A program made the translations under genes and the position numbers. From Bacteroidota bacterium (lineage in GTDB: Bacteria > Bacteroidota > Bacteroidia > B-17B0 > B-17BO): a stretch of 10,004 bases of DNA. Positions 1-5,857 of this stretch are shown here, piece after piece. The notes beneath the pieces were generated by a model. The model was not told where the DNA came from, searched no databases, and was given only the letters and a program-made list of their open reading frames with translations. The DNA is taken from contig JANXRU010000006.1 in assembly GCA_025356715.1 (NCBI GenBank), positions 1 through 10,004 on the forward strand, read 5' to 3'. Positions within the stretch are counted from its first letter, which is position 1. The number at the start of each line of letters is the position of its first letter.

Positions 1-1
1 T

Positions 2-811
2 GGCGTTACTATTAACCCACAAATGATAGCCTTTCAAGGGGTTGAGATTTTAGTAGCAACACCTGGTCGTTTATTAGAACTAATTTCTACAAGAGCTGTT
101 TCGTTATCAGCAGTGAAAATATTAGTGATAGATGAGGCTGATAAAATGCTCAACTTAGGCTTTAAAGATGAGATGACGCAAGTATTTGGCTTATTACCCA
201 AAAAGCGTCAAAATTTACTATTTTCGGCCACTTTAAGCGATGACTTAAATAATATAAATCGTAATTTATTACGAAATCCTGTAGTTGTAAAAGTAGAGGA
301 AGAAGTTAAAAATTTAGATTTAATCAAGCAATTTGCTTACTTAATTTCGGAAGAAAAAAAAGGGCCATTGTTACGCTACATCATAAAGCATAATAAAATA
401 AAACAAGTGCTAGTTTTTACATCGTCGGTACACAGAGCTGATGCCGTGGCAGTAAAATTAAATACCAATGGTATTGATGCGTATGCGGTTCATAGTAAAA
501 AAAGTCAAGAAGCTCGTACAGAAGCATTAAGTTTATTTAAATCAGGAAAAATAAGAGTGTTAGTTGCTACTGATTTAATGGCGCGTGGTATTGATATTAA
601 ATTTTTGCCCTACGTTATTAACTACGAATTACCGCGCTCGCCAAAAGATTATGTGCATCGTATTGGTAGAACTGGTAGAGCTGAATCTTCGGGTGAAGCT
701 ATTTCATTGGTAAGTCCGGAAGAGGAGCATCACTTTAAAGTGATTCAGAAAAAGATGGGAAAAAGTGCTACACAGATTGATGGCAATGCTATTGACTTAA
801 AAGGATTTTAA
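2..811 (+). CDS. DEAD-box ATP-dependent RNA helicase, RhlE-like (3' part; 5' end outside window)
   Basis: ATP-dependent RNA helicase of superfamily 2, expected to unwind RNA duplexes in the cytoplasm (ribosome assembly, mRNA turnover or cold adaptation). The reading frame is open to the window edge, starting GVTINPQM, so the first ATG at 23 is internal and the true start lies upstream. Motifs visible in order are ATPGR (Ib), VIDEADK (II, Walker B DEAD box), FSATLS (III), VLVFTSS (IV), VLVATDLMARGID (V) and HRIGRTGRA (VI). Together they cover the end of RecA domain 1 and all of RecA domain 2. The protein stops shortly after motif VI, so it lacks the long basic C-terminal tail seen in many RhlE and DeaD proteins. 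The INPQM spacing favours RhlE over DeaD or SrmB, but the N-terminal Q motif is not visible, so no symbol is given. It converges on the next gene with 8 nt between the stop codons. Confidence 0.95.
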   Translation, partial: GVTINPQMIAFQGVEILVATPGRLLELISTRAVSLSAVKILVIDEADKMLNLGFKDEMTQVFGLLPKKRQNLLFSATLSDDLNNINRNLLRNPVVVKVEEEVKNLDLIKQFAYLISEEKKGPLLRYIIKHNKIKQVLVFTSSVHRADAVAVKLNTNGIDAYAVHSKKSQEARTEALSLFKSGKIRVLVATDLMARGIDIKFLPYVINYELPRSPKDYVHRIGRTGRAESSGEAISLVSPEEEHHFKVIQKKMGKSATQIDGNAIDLKGF

Positions 812-819
812 GACTTAAT

Positions 820-1596
820 TTATCTATCATTCATAAACTGTTTTCTAATGCCTATAAACAGTGGTATGAAAACTGAATAGCCAATGAAAAAGGGTACGAT
901 GTAATTAATAAAGCCAAAAGCTAACATCAATGCCATCATTAATAATTGAAATCCTAAGCCGTACATAGAAACAAGTGTCATAAACCAATTTGGAAATGAT
1001 TGCACGTTATAAGCTTTTCTATCAAACGTGTAAATTATTTTATCATATATACTATATAATATCCTATAAATAATAAATAGCACATTTACGGTTTGTTGAC
1101 TTTCTCCCAATAATGCTTGAGGTGTTTTAGTCTCAAAAATCTTACTAGTTGTATCCCCACCAACAGAATTAGTACGCAAAATAACGTAATAGTAATTATA
1201 TAGAGTACCTTGTAATTGCATGCAAGTAAAGGCAATAAAGCCAAGACCATAAGAGGTATGTGAAGAAAAACAAATGGCCATTAAAAACAAAAAATTCAGA
1301 ATATTATCAAAAATAGAATCTAAATATCTACCAGAATAGGAAGGCGTTTGTTTAAGCCGAGCTAGTTCGCCATCTATAGCATCAATAATAGATTTTAAAA
1401 TAAGTAAAATACCTGCAGCAAAAAAGTAGTTGTTAATGATGCACAACACTGCTAACAAACCACATATACCAAACAGTAAGGTTATGTGAATTGGAGTTAC
1501 TTTAGTTTTTTTAAGTCGTTCGGCACAAGCAGTAGCAATGGATCTACCATAATCAGATAGGTCGAAGAATTTTTCTTCTGCTGAAAGTTTCGACAT
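820..1596 (-). CDS. CDP-alcohol phosphatidyltransferase family membrane protein
   Basis: Integral membrane enzyme predicted to move a phospho-alcohol headgroup from a CDP-activated donor to an acceptor alcohol in lipid or polar-headgroup synthesis. The family signature DxxDGxxARx8GxxxDxxxD is complete: D72, D75-G76, A79-R80, G89, D93 and D97. The four aspartates bind the divalent metals and form the catalytic centre. Hydrophobic stretches near residues 38-70, 98-130, 168-185 and 207-250 fit the usual six transmembrane helices. The 258-aa length is normal for the family. The substrate cannot be assigned from sequence, because the family includes phosphatidylglycerophosphate, phosphatidylserine, choline/ethanolamine and inositol-phosphate transferases. 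The ATG at 1596 is supported by a TAnnTTTG-type element just upstream. It is convergent with the helicase and in the same direction as the cytochrome gene, from which it is separated by 111 nt. Confidence 0.9.
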   Translation of the reverse strand: MSKLSAEEKFFDLSDYGRSIATACAERLKKTKVTPIHITLLFGICGLLAVLCIINNYFFAAGILLILKSIIDAIDGELARLKQTPSYSGRYLDSIFDNILNFLFLMAICFSSHTSYGLGFIAFTCMQLQGTLYNYYYVILRTNSVGGDTTSKIFETKTPQALLGESQQTVNVLFIIYRILYSIYDKIIYTFDRKAYNVQSFPNWFMTLVSMYGLGFQLLMMALMLAFGFINYIVPFFIGYSVFIPLFIGIRKQFMNDR

Positions 1597-1610
1597 AGTA
1601 CAATAACATT

Positions 1611-1638
1611 AGTTATTTTCAAAAGTATGAAAATAACT
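1611..1638 (-). promoter_or_regulatory. -7 promoter element inside a 10-bp inverted repeat, upstream of the CDP-alcohol transferase gene
   Basis: On the minus strand TACTTTTG (complement of 1620-1627) matches the Bacteroidota -7 consensus TAnnTTTG exactly and lies 23 nt before the ATG. It is flanked by a perfect inverted repeat, AGTTATTTTC at 1611-1620 and GAAAATAACT at 1629-1638, with an 8-nt centre. No good TTTG -33 box is seen at the usual distance. The symmetry over the -7 box could be an operator for a dimeric repressor. That role is inferred. Confidence 0.45.
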
Positions 1639-1707
1639 TAAGTAATAGCTAAGCAATTATGACTCCTGGAGCAAAATGATAATTATTTCTAAGTAATAAA
1701 TAAAACA

Positions 1708-2034
1708 TTAATTATTTGGAGTTCCAGCATCCATCCAACACACGATTTTATCTTTTTGCGCATCGGTTAGGGTAGTGCCTTTAGGCATAGAACCGCCAAC
1801 TATTGTACTTCGTATAGATGAAGATGATGTGCTTATTTGTGAGTAAGTGCTATAATTGCTATGGCAACTCACGCAATAGTTTTGAAATAAAGGCTTAACA
1901 TCTAATGAAAAGGATTTAGTACTACTACAAGTTGGAGCATAAGTAGCAGTGGTTGTTGAACTCTTTTTGCAGGAACTTAAGGTTACTAAATAACTAAGTG
2001 AAACTACTAATAAGGCAATAATTATATTTTTCAT
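1708..2034 (-). CDS. Single-haem c-type cytochrome lipoprotein
   Basis: Small exported electron carrier, probably lipid-anchored on the periplasmic or outer-membrane side. The N-terminus has a lysine, a hydrophobic core and a lipobox, LSSC, so Cys22 is the predicted lipidated residue. A Ser/Thr-rich linker follows. The mature domain contains one covalent haem site, CVSCH (residues 54-58). Met83 in GGSMPKG is the likely distal axial ligand. The ending CWMDAGTPNN resembles short Bacteroidota cytochrome c domains, which usually read 'IQPIFxxxCxxCH ... GxMP ... L ... I..Wi..G'. At 108 aa it is essentially one minimal domain with no attached catalytic module, and no oxidase or dehydrogenase lies next to it, so its redox partner is unknown. 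The ATG at 2034 gives a well-formed signal peptide. Confidence 0.88.
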   Translation of the reverse strand: MKNIIIALLVVSLSYLVTLSSCKKSSTTTATYAPTCSSTKSFSLDVKPLFQNYCVSCHSNYSTYSQISTSSSSIRSTIVGGSMPKGTTLTDAQKDKIVCWMDAGTPNN

Positions 2035-2071
2035 ATGTCGAATTTTATTGTTTTTTTGTCATATGGTTTAC

Positions 2072-2104
2072 CCAATTTAATCATTCGTGTTTGTGTTCTG
2101 CAAA
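2072..2104 (-). promoter_or_regulatory. Candidate promoter for the cytochrome lipoprotein gene
   Basis: On the minus strand a TTTG (complement of 2101-2104) is followed after 21 nt by TAAATTGG (complement of 2072-2079). The latter has one mismatch to TAnnTTTG. The element lies about 40 nt before the ATG at 2034. Spacing is within the accepted range for Bacteroidota sigma-70 promoters, but the match is imperfect in an AT-rich region. Confidence 0.3.
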
Positions 2105-2198
2105 CATGAGTATTTCATAGTTAAATAATTAAAATTTAAAACTATCTTAATTATTATTAAGAACAATTAAAGATAATGCTTTTTTAGTAAAAAAATAA

Positions 2199-2659
2199 TT
2201 GATTGAGCTATGGGCAAAGGAAGATCAGTTTAATGCCAAGTCAATTTCTCAAAATCTTGAAATCAAATTTAAATCTTTAGAATTAAAATAGACAATTTAG
2301 TAACGGCTTATTTAGATGTTGAAGTCGAAAAGGATAACTATCTAAAAAAGAAAGAAGAAATTTAAAAGGGAAAAACCGATTTAAATTTAAAAAAAATAGA
2401 TTTCGGAAAGAATGGCAAAAACTGGGTCGAACCATTAAGAGATTGGGTTAAAACCGCAGATCATGCTGGAATACTGACTTCTTCAAAGGCAGATTTTAAT
2501 AACTTAAAAGCATGTTTAGAAAAAGTTGGGTCGAACCGTCTTTTGAAGGATAAAAAAATAGGATTTGAGTTACTCCCACCTTATCAAGAAATCGCTATCT
2601 ATAAGGATTTTGAAAGAAGTCCACCTACATTTTTTCGAACTCTTTTCTTAAGGACCTAA
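2199..2659 (+). pseudogene. Decayed C-terminal part of a large serine recombinase
   Basis: No intact gene remains, but two adjoining frames translate to a continuous recombinase-like C-terminal region. The first piece runs from 2199 (LIELWAKEDQFNAKS...). It reaches KSLELK and then meets TAG. The second piece, shifted by one base, starts near 2288 with IDNLVTAYLDVEVEKDNY. It reads through one in-frame TAA (2363-2365) and ends at TAA 2657-2659. Recognisable stretches are GKNWVEPLRDWVKTADHA, LEKVGSNRLLKDKKIGFEL and SPPTFFRTL. In large serine recombinases of the 'recombinase family protein' type, this charged coiled-coil segment follows the zinc-ribbon domain. Restoring one A in the run near 2285-2289 (AAAATA to AAAAATA) joins the frames as ...SLELKIDNLVTAYL. 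The catalytic resolvase domain and zinc ribbon are not found upstream, so it is a 3' remnant and cannot be active. The family call is from memory of related sequences. Confidence 0.7.
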
Positions 2660-2718
2660 ATAAAATAAGTGAATTAAAGCAATATTTAAGTATGTAGTAT
2701 TTTCCTTAAAGGGCATAT

Positions 2719-2749
2719 TTTCTCATGTATAAAAACTATACATGAGAAA
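2719..2749. repeat. Perfect 13-bp inverted repeat upstream of the Fic gene
   Basis: TTTCTCATGTATA (2719-2731) and TATACATGAGAAA (2737-2749) are exact reverse complements around a 5-nt loop, AAAAC. Neither strand shows a T-run directly after the hairpin, so it is not a typical intrinsic terminator. It lies about 25 nt upstream of the candidate -7 box of the Fic gene. An operator or a decayed element end are both possible. Confidence 0.6.
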
Positions 2750-2773
2750 CTTTTCAGGTATAAATATTTTAAT

Positions 2774-2781
2774 TATCTTTA
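2774..2781 (+). promoter_or_regulatory. Candidate -7 promoter element of the Fic gene
   Basis: TATCTTTA differs from TAnnTTTG only at the last base. It lies 33 nt before the ATG at 2814, a sensible distance for a short leader. No TTTG box is present at the -33 distance, so support is weak. Confidence 0.3.
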
Positions 2782-2820
2782 CATGACAAGAACATCAAGT
2801 AAAAACGCTTTACATGACAA
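2777..2820 (+). repeat. 13-bp direct repeat carrying two candidate ATG codons
   Basis: CTTTACATGACAA occurs at 2777-2789 and again at 2808-2820, offset by 31 nt. Each copy contains an ATG (2783 and 2814). Because 31 is not a multiple of three, the two ATGs are in different frames. The first opens a 14-codon ORF ending at 2827. The second opens the apparent N-terminus of the frameshifted Fic gene. The pattern suggests a local duplication at the gene start. Confidence 0.55.
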
Positions 2821-2944
2821 AAAGTAAAAAAAACATAGTTCCGAATAGTAAATTGCATTCAATAATCTACCTTTTTTACCTCCTACTAAAGACAAAATTG
2901 AAACCGTAAAAGTTTTAAGACAACTGGTAAAATCTTCAGTTGCA
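2814..2944 (+). other. Frameshifted 5' end of the Fic gene
   Basis: From the ATG at 2814 the sequence reads MTKSKKNIVPNSK and then leaves the Fic frame. In the Fic frame, starting right after tandem TAG-TAA (2846-2851), the DNA reads IAFNNLPFLPPTKD followed by VLRQLVKSSVALAELKG. That is a recognisable Fic N-terminal domain (compare the AYNHLPPLPLD start of Shewanella SoFic). One extra T in AAATTGCA (about 2849-2856) would give NSKFAFNNLPFLPP and join the two frames. The coding signal therefore extends about 31 codons upstream of the TTG at 2945 and is cut off by an apparent single-base deletion, which could be a real mutation or a sequencing error. Confidence 0.65.
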
Positions 2945-3919
2945 TTGGCAGAATTAAAAGGAATAGTTCACATTTTACCTAATCCGGAAGTTTTACTTAA
3001 TGCAGTTATTTTGAAAGAAGCTAGAGCTAGTTCGGAAATAGAAAATGTAATTACAACACAAGACAAATTATACCAAGCTCTTTCTGCTAAAGGCATTCAA
3101 ATAGATACAGCCACAAAGGAGGTTTTGCGATACCGTGAGGCAATGCTTTATGGAGTGAACTTTATAAAGAAGAAGTCTTTTTTAACAACAAATGCAATTA
3201 TTGAAATTCAAAAAATACTTGAAGAAAATAATGCAGGAATAAGAAAATTGCCAGGTACTGCTCTCAGAAACGCATCAACAGGAAAAGTTATTTACACACC
3301 TCCTGACAATATAGATGCTATAAATAGGTTATTGAGAAACTATGAGCAATACATAAATGAGGGAGATGATTTTTCGCCCTTATTAAAAATGGCTGTTCAA
3401 CATTATCAATTTGAAAGTATTCATCCATTTTACGATGGAAACGGTCGTACTGGAAGAATAATAAATGTTTTATGTATAATTATGGGTGGCTTACTTGAAA
3501 ACCCTGTGTTATTTTTGAGCGGTTACATTATAGATAACAAATCTGATTATTATAAATTGTTACAAGAAGTTAGAACAAAACAAAATTGGGAGGCTTGGAT
3601 TTTATTTATTTTGAAAGGGATAGAGTCAACAGCAAAAGAAACAATCGCTCAGGTTGCCAGAATCAATAAATTGTTTGATCAAACAAAAGGAGCTGTGCAA
3701 AAAATGATTCCTAAAATTTACAGTAAAGAATTAATAGAAATATTATTTGAGCAGCCCTATTGTAAAAGTGAATATTTGGAAAATCGCTTAAGTATTTCAA
3801 GAATTACTGCATCAAAATATCTCAAAGAGTTAGAAAAAATCGATGTATTAAAATCGAAAAAGGTTTGGAAAGAAACACTTTATATTAACACAGAACTATT
3901 TAACCTCTTGAAAAAGTAA
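2945..3919 (+). CDS. Class II Fic family protein (AMP-transferase), SoFic-like; N-terminus frameshifted
   Basis: Fic enzymes transfer AMP from ATP to Ser, Thr or Tyr hydroxyls of target proteins. The start given is TTG, the first standard initiation codon in the open frame, but homology runs upstream to about 2852, so the natural protein was longer. The inhibitory-helix motif [S/T]xxxE[G/N] is present as SSEIEN (29-34), N-terminal to the core, which makes this class II with Glu33 as the autoinhibitory residue. The active-site loop HPFYDGNGRTGR (160-171) is complete, with catalytic His160 and ATP-binding GNGR and Arg171. The flap region IYTPP is present. A C-terminal winged-helix part (about 255-324, LFEQPYCKSEYLENRLSISRITASKYLKEL) matches SoFic closely from memory. 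No antitoxin-like neighbour is seen, as expected for a class II protein with built-in inhibition. Upstream is a dead recombinase and downstream is ssrA. Expression from the frameshifted start is uncertain. Confidence 0.85.
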   Translation: MAELKGIVHILPNPEVLLNAVILKEARASSEIENVITTQDKLYQALSAKGIQIDTATKEVLRYREAMLYGVNFIKKKSFLTTNAIIEIQKILEENNAGIRKLPGTALRNASTGKVIYTPPDNIDAINRLLRNYEQYINEGDDFSPLLKMAVQHYQFESIHPFYDGNGRTGRIINVLCIIMGGLLENPVLFLSGYIIDNKSDYYKLLQEVRTKQNWEAWILFILKGIESTAKETIAQVARINKLFDQTKGAVQKMIPKIYSKELIEILFEQPYCKSEYLENRLSISRITASKYLKELEKIDVLKSKKVWKETLYINTELFNLLKK

Positions 3920-4045
3920 GCTAAATAGTTCGAATCCCTTTGAGATACTAGGGTAAAAACCTTGTTTTTCAAAAAAAGTTCGAACTCTCTATTTTTAAAA
4001 TAGGAATTGCTGAAAGCTAATACTGATAAGGGTTTTAGAGATAAT

Positions 4046-4086
4046 AAAAAAAGGGACAAACTTAAACTTTTAAGTTTGTCCCTTTT
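4046..4086 (-). terminator. Rho-independent terminator of ssrA
   Basis: Arms 4049-4066 and 4069-4086 are perfectly complementary over 18 bp, including GGGACAAACTTAA. On the minus strand the hairpin is followed by a run of seven T (complement of 4046-4052, partly within the stem). It begins four bases past the tmRNA 3' end. On the plus strand the hairpin is followed only by TTTTGAGT, so plus-strand termination for the Fic gene would be weaker. Confidence 0.9.
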
Positions 4087-4089
4087 GAG

Positions 4090-4455
4090 TGGATCCGGAG
4101 GGATTCGAACCCTCGTCCAAACAAGGAATTAATAAGCTTTCTACAAAGTTTAGAAACTATTTAGTTGTCGGCATATATCAGGCATAATTTCAAACCAAAT
4201 ACATACGTAGATGCTAATATTGCTTTAGATAACATCATCACTAAAACAAATTGCTAATTTATGATGCAGTAATCTCGTCGCTAAGCAATGATGCTACGAG
4301 GACTGCAAAGGTTGGTTAGTCTTGGACTAAGCAGCCATAGCGTAAGAATTCTCTTCGCCGAATAAAAGTTTGAGAGTTGATTTTTAGGTGCCATATCCAC
4401 AACGCACCACCTGCTTACTTATCAACCGCGCTCGCTGTCAAAACCGGTCGGACCC
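4090..4455 (-). ncRNA. ssrA: tmRNA (transfer-messenger RNA)
   Basis: tmRNA with SmpB rescues stalled ribosomes and tags the incomplete peptide for proteolysis. On the minus strand the 5' end reads GGGTCCGACCGGTTTTGACA, the characteristic tmRNA start. The 3' end contains a tRNA-like T arm, GAGGG-TTCGAAT-CCCTC. The ends GGGTCCG (4455-4449) and CGGATCC (4097-4091) form a 7-bp acceptor stem with one G-U pair, followed by discriminator A at 4090. CCA is not encoded and must be added after transcription. The total of 366 nt is normal for a one-piece tmRNA. The tag reading frame is about 100 nt from the 5' end, and pseudoknot-forming sequence fills the rest. A strong terminator follows directly. The gene is divergent from the DUF1015 gene. 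Confidence 0.97.
4327..4359 (-). other. tmRNA tag-peptide reading frame (GEENSYAMAA-stop)
   Basis: Inside ssrA the minus strand reads GGC GAA GAG AAT TCT TAC GCT ATG GCT GCT TAG, giving GEENSYAMAA after the alanine carried by tmRNA itself. The AMAA end is a ClpXP-type degron close to the usual ALAA. The tag resembles those recorded for Bacteroidota, and I recall GEESYAMAA for Cytophaga hutchinsonii. Confidence 0.9.
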
Positions 4456-4489
4456 ATTAAATTAAAGAACTATTCAGTTATTTAGAATA

Positions 4490-4497
4490 TAAAGATA
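4490..4497 (-). promoter_or_regulatory. Candidate -7 element of ssrA
   Basis: The minus strand has TATCTTTA (complement of 4490-4497), one base from TAnnTTTG and 34 nt before the mature tmRNA 5' end. That leaves room for a short leader removed by RNase P. No -33 TTTG is found at the right spacing. The 153-nt region 4456-4608 must also hold the promoter of the divergent DUF1015 gene, but I see no convincing match for it. Confidence 0.3.
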
Positions 4498-4608
4498 CAT
4501 CATTTAAGATGAGATATATTAAAAATACAAAAATATATTTTTGATATATTACAAATCTCTTACTATTATTTTGACAAAATAAACTATATTTAAAATCGTT
4601 AATTAAGT

Positions 4609-5856
4609 ATGGCAAAAGTTATTCCTTTTAAAGCAATAAGACCGCAAAATGACAAAGTGCATCTAGTGGCTTCGCGCTCTGTAGATGGCTATAATCCATC
4701 AGAATTAAGAGATAAATTATCTGGCAACCCCTACTCATTTTTACACGTTATTAATCCCGATTTTGAAGACGGGAAAATAACCAAACCAGGATCACAAGAA
4801 CGTTTATTAAAAGTCAAAAATCAGTTTAAAAAATTTATTAATGAAAAAATATTTTTAAGAGATGAGAATCCTTGCTATTACCTATACCGTCAAATAAAAG
4901 AAGGTAATGAATTTATTGGAATTATTGCCTGTACAAGTATTGATGACTATATGAATGGCGTGATTAAAATACATGAACAAACCATAACGCAACGAGAAGA
5001 GAAATTAAAAGACTATTTAGATATTTGCGAATTTAACGCAGAGCCTGTTTTATTTAGTTATCCCAATGATGCAATTATTGATTCACTTTCTAACGAAATT
5101 TCAAATACGCAACCCAATTACGATTTTACAACATCCGACAAAATTCGTCACACCGTTTGGGTAATCGATTCAACTAAAGATATTAATAAATTACAAGATC
5201 GTTTTTCATCAATCCCAAATATTTATATTGCTGATGGCCATCATCGTTCAGCTTCAGCTACATTGCTTGGAAAAATAAGACGAAATGCTCAAAAATCATA
5301 TACAGGGGAAGAAGCTTTTAATTATTACTTAGGTATATTTTTCCCTGAAACACATTTAAAAATTTACGATTACAATCGCGTTGTAAAAGACCTTAATGGA
5401 CATTCTATCACAGAAATAAAAAGTCAATTATCCGCAAATTTTATTGTTACCGAAATTGATGCTACTGATTTTAAATCTAATCAGAAACATCAACTCTCAA
5501 TGTATACTGAACATAAATGGTATGCATTAACTGCTAAAGATTTCATTTATAACCCAGATGACCCTATCGATAGTTTGGATTCAGCTATTTTAACTAAATA
5601 TATTTTATCACCTATTTTTAATATTAGTGATTTAAAAACAGATAAACGTATAGGCTTTGTTCCTGGTGTTAAAGGCGGCTTTGAATTAAAAAAACAAGTA
5701 GATGAAGGAAAGGCTGCTATTGCTTTTGGCTTATTCCCTGTAACAATGGAACATATTAAATGGATTGCAGACACCAACCAAATTATGCCACCAAAAACAA
5801 CTTGGATAGAACCTAAAATGCGAAGTGGCTTAATAATATATAGCCTAGAAGAGTAG
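4609..5856 (+). CDS. DUF1015 family protein
   Basis: Cytoplasmic protein of the DUF1015 family, whose biochemical function is not established. The full length of 415 aa is typical. Diagnostic features are the start MAKVIPFKAIRP, the segment IKIHEQTITQREEKLKDY (about 124-141) and the hallmark ADGHHRSASA with DGHHR at residues 209-213. There is no signal peptide or membrane segment. The DGHHRxxSA motif resembles the GxxRxxA nucleotide-binding motif of ParB/sulfiredoxin-fold enzymes, including archaeal SerK serine kinase. In other Bacteroidota, as I recall, DUF1015 genes often sit beside serC and serA. Here neither is visible, so a serine-metabolism link is only a hypothesis. The gene is divergent from ssrA and ends 1 nt from the stop of the next convergent gene. 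Confidence 0.92.
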   Translation: MAKVIPFKAIRPQNDKVHLVASRSVDGYNPSELRDKLSGNPYSFLHVINPDFEDGKITKPGSQERLLKVKNQFKKFINEKIFLRDENPCYYLYRQIKEGNEFIGIIACTSIDDYMNGVIKIHEQTITQREEKLKDYLDICEFNAEPVLFSYPNDAIIDSLSNEISNTQPNYDFTTSDKIRHTVWVIDSTKDINKLQDRFSSIPNIYIADGHHRSASATLLGKIRRNAQKSYTGEEAFNYYLGIFFPETHLKIYDYNRVVKDLNGHSITEIKSQLSANFIVTEIDATDFKSNQKHQLSMYTEHKWYALTAKDFIYNPDDPIDSLDSAILTKYILSPIFNISDLKTDKRIGFVPGVKGGFELKKQVDEGKAAIAFGLFPVTMEHIKWIADTNQIMPPKTTWIEPKMRSGLIIYSLEE

Positions 5857-5857
5857 C

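Noticed and set aside
2423..2536. Repeat TGGGTCGAACC occurring twice in the recombinase remnant
   Set aside because: Both copies fall in separate coding stretches (NWVEP and VGSNR) read in different codon phases, so the match is best explained as coincidence.
3926..3960. Possible tRNA gene 3' end around GTTCGAATCCC
   Set aside because: The bases before the T-loop do not pair with those after it, and no acceptor, D or anticodon arms can be drawn upstream.
3955..3969. Hairpin AAAAAC-CTT-GTTTTT as a terminator for the Fic gene
   Set aside because: It is a 6-bp, almost all A-T stem with a 3-nt loop, too weak to call; AT-rich DNA makes such repeats common.
3989..4003. Palindrome CTATTTT-T-AAAATAG
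   Set aside because: It is a short A-T palindrome with a one-base centre, expected by chance in this composition and without a linked gene signal.
5547..5777. Minus-strand 76-codon ORF inside the DUF1015 gene
   Set aside because: It lies wholly in the antisense of a well-supported coding gene and has no recognisable protein features.
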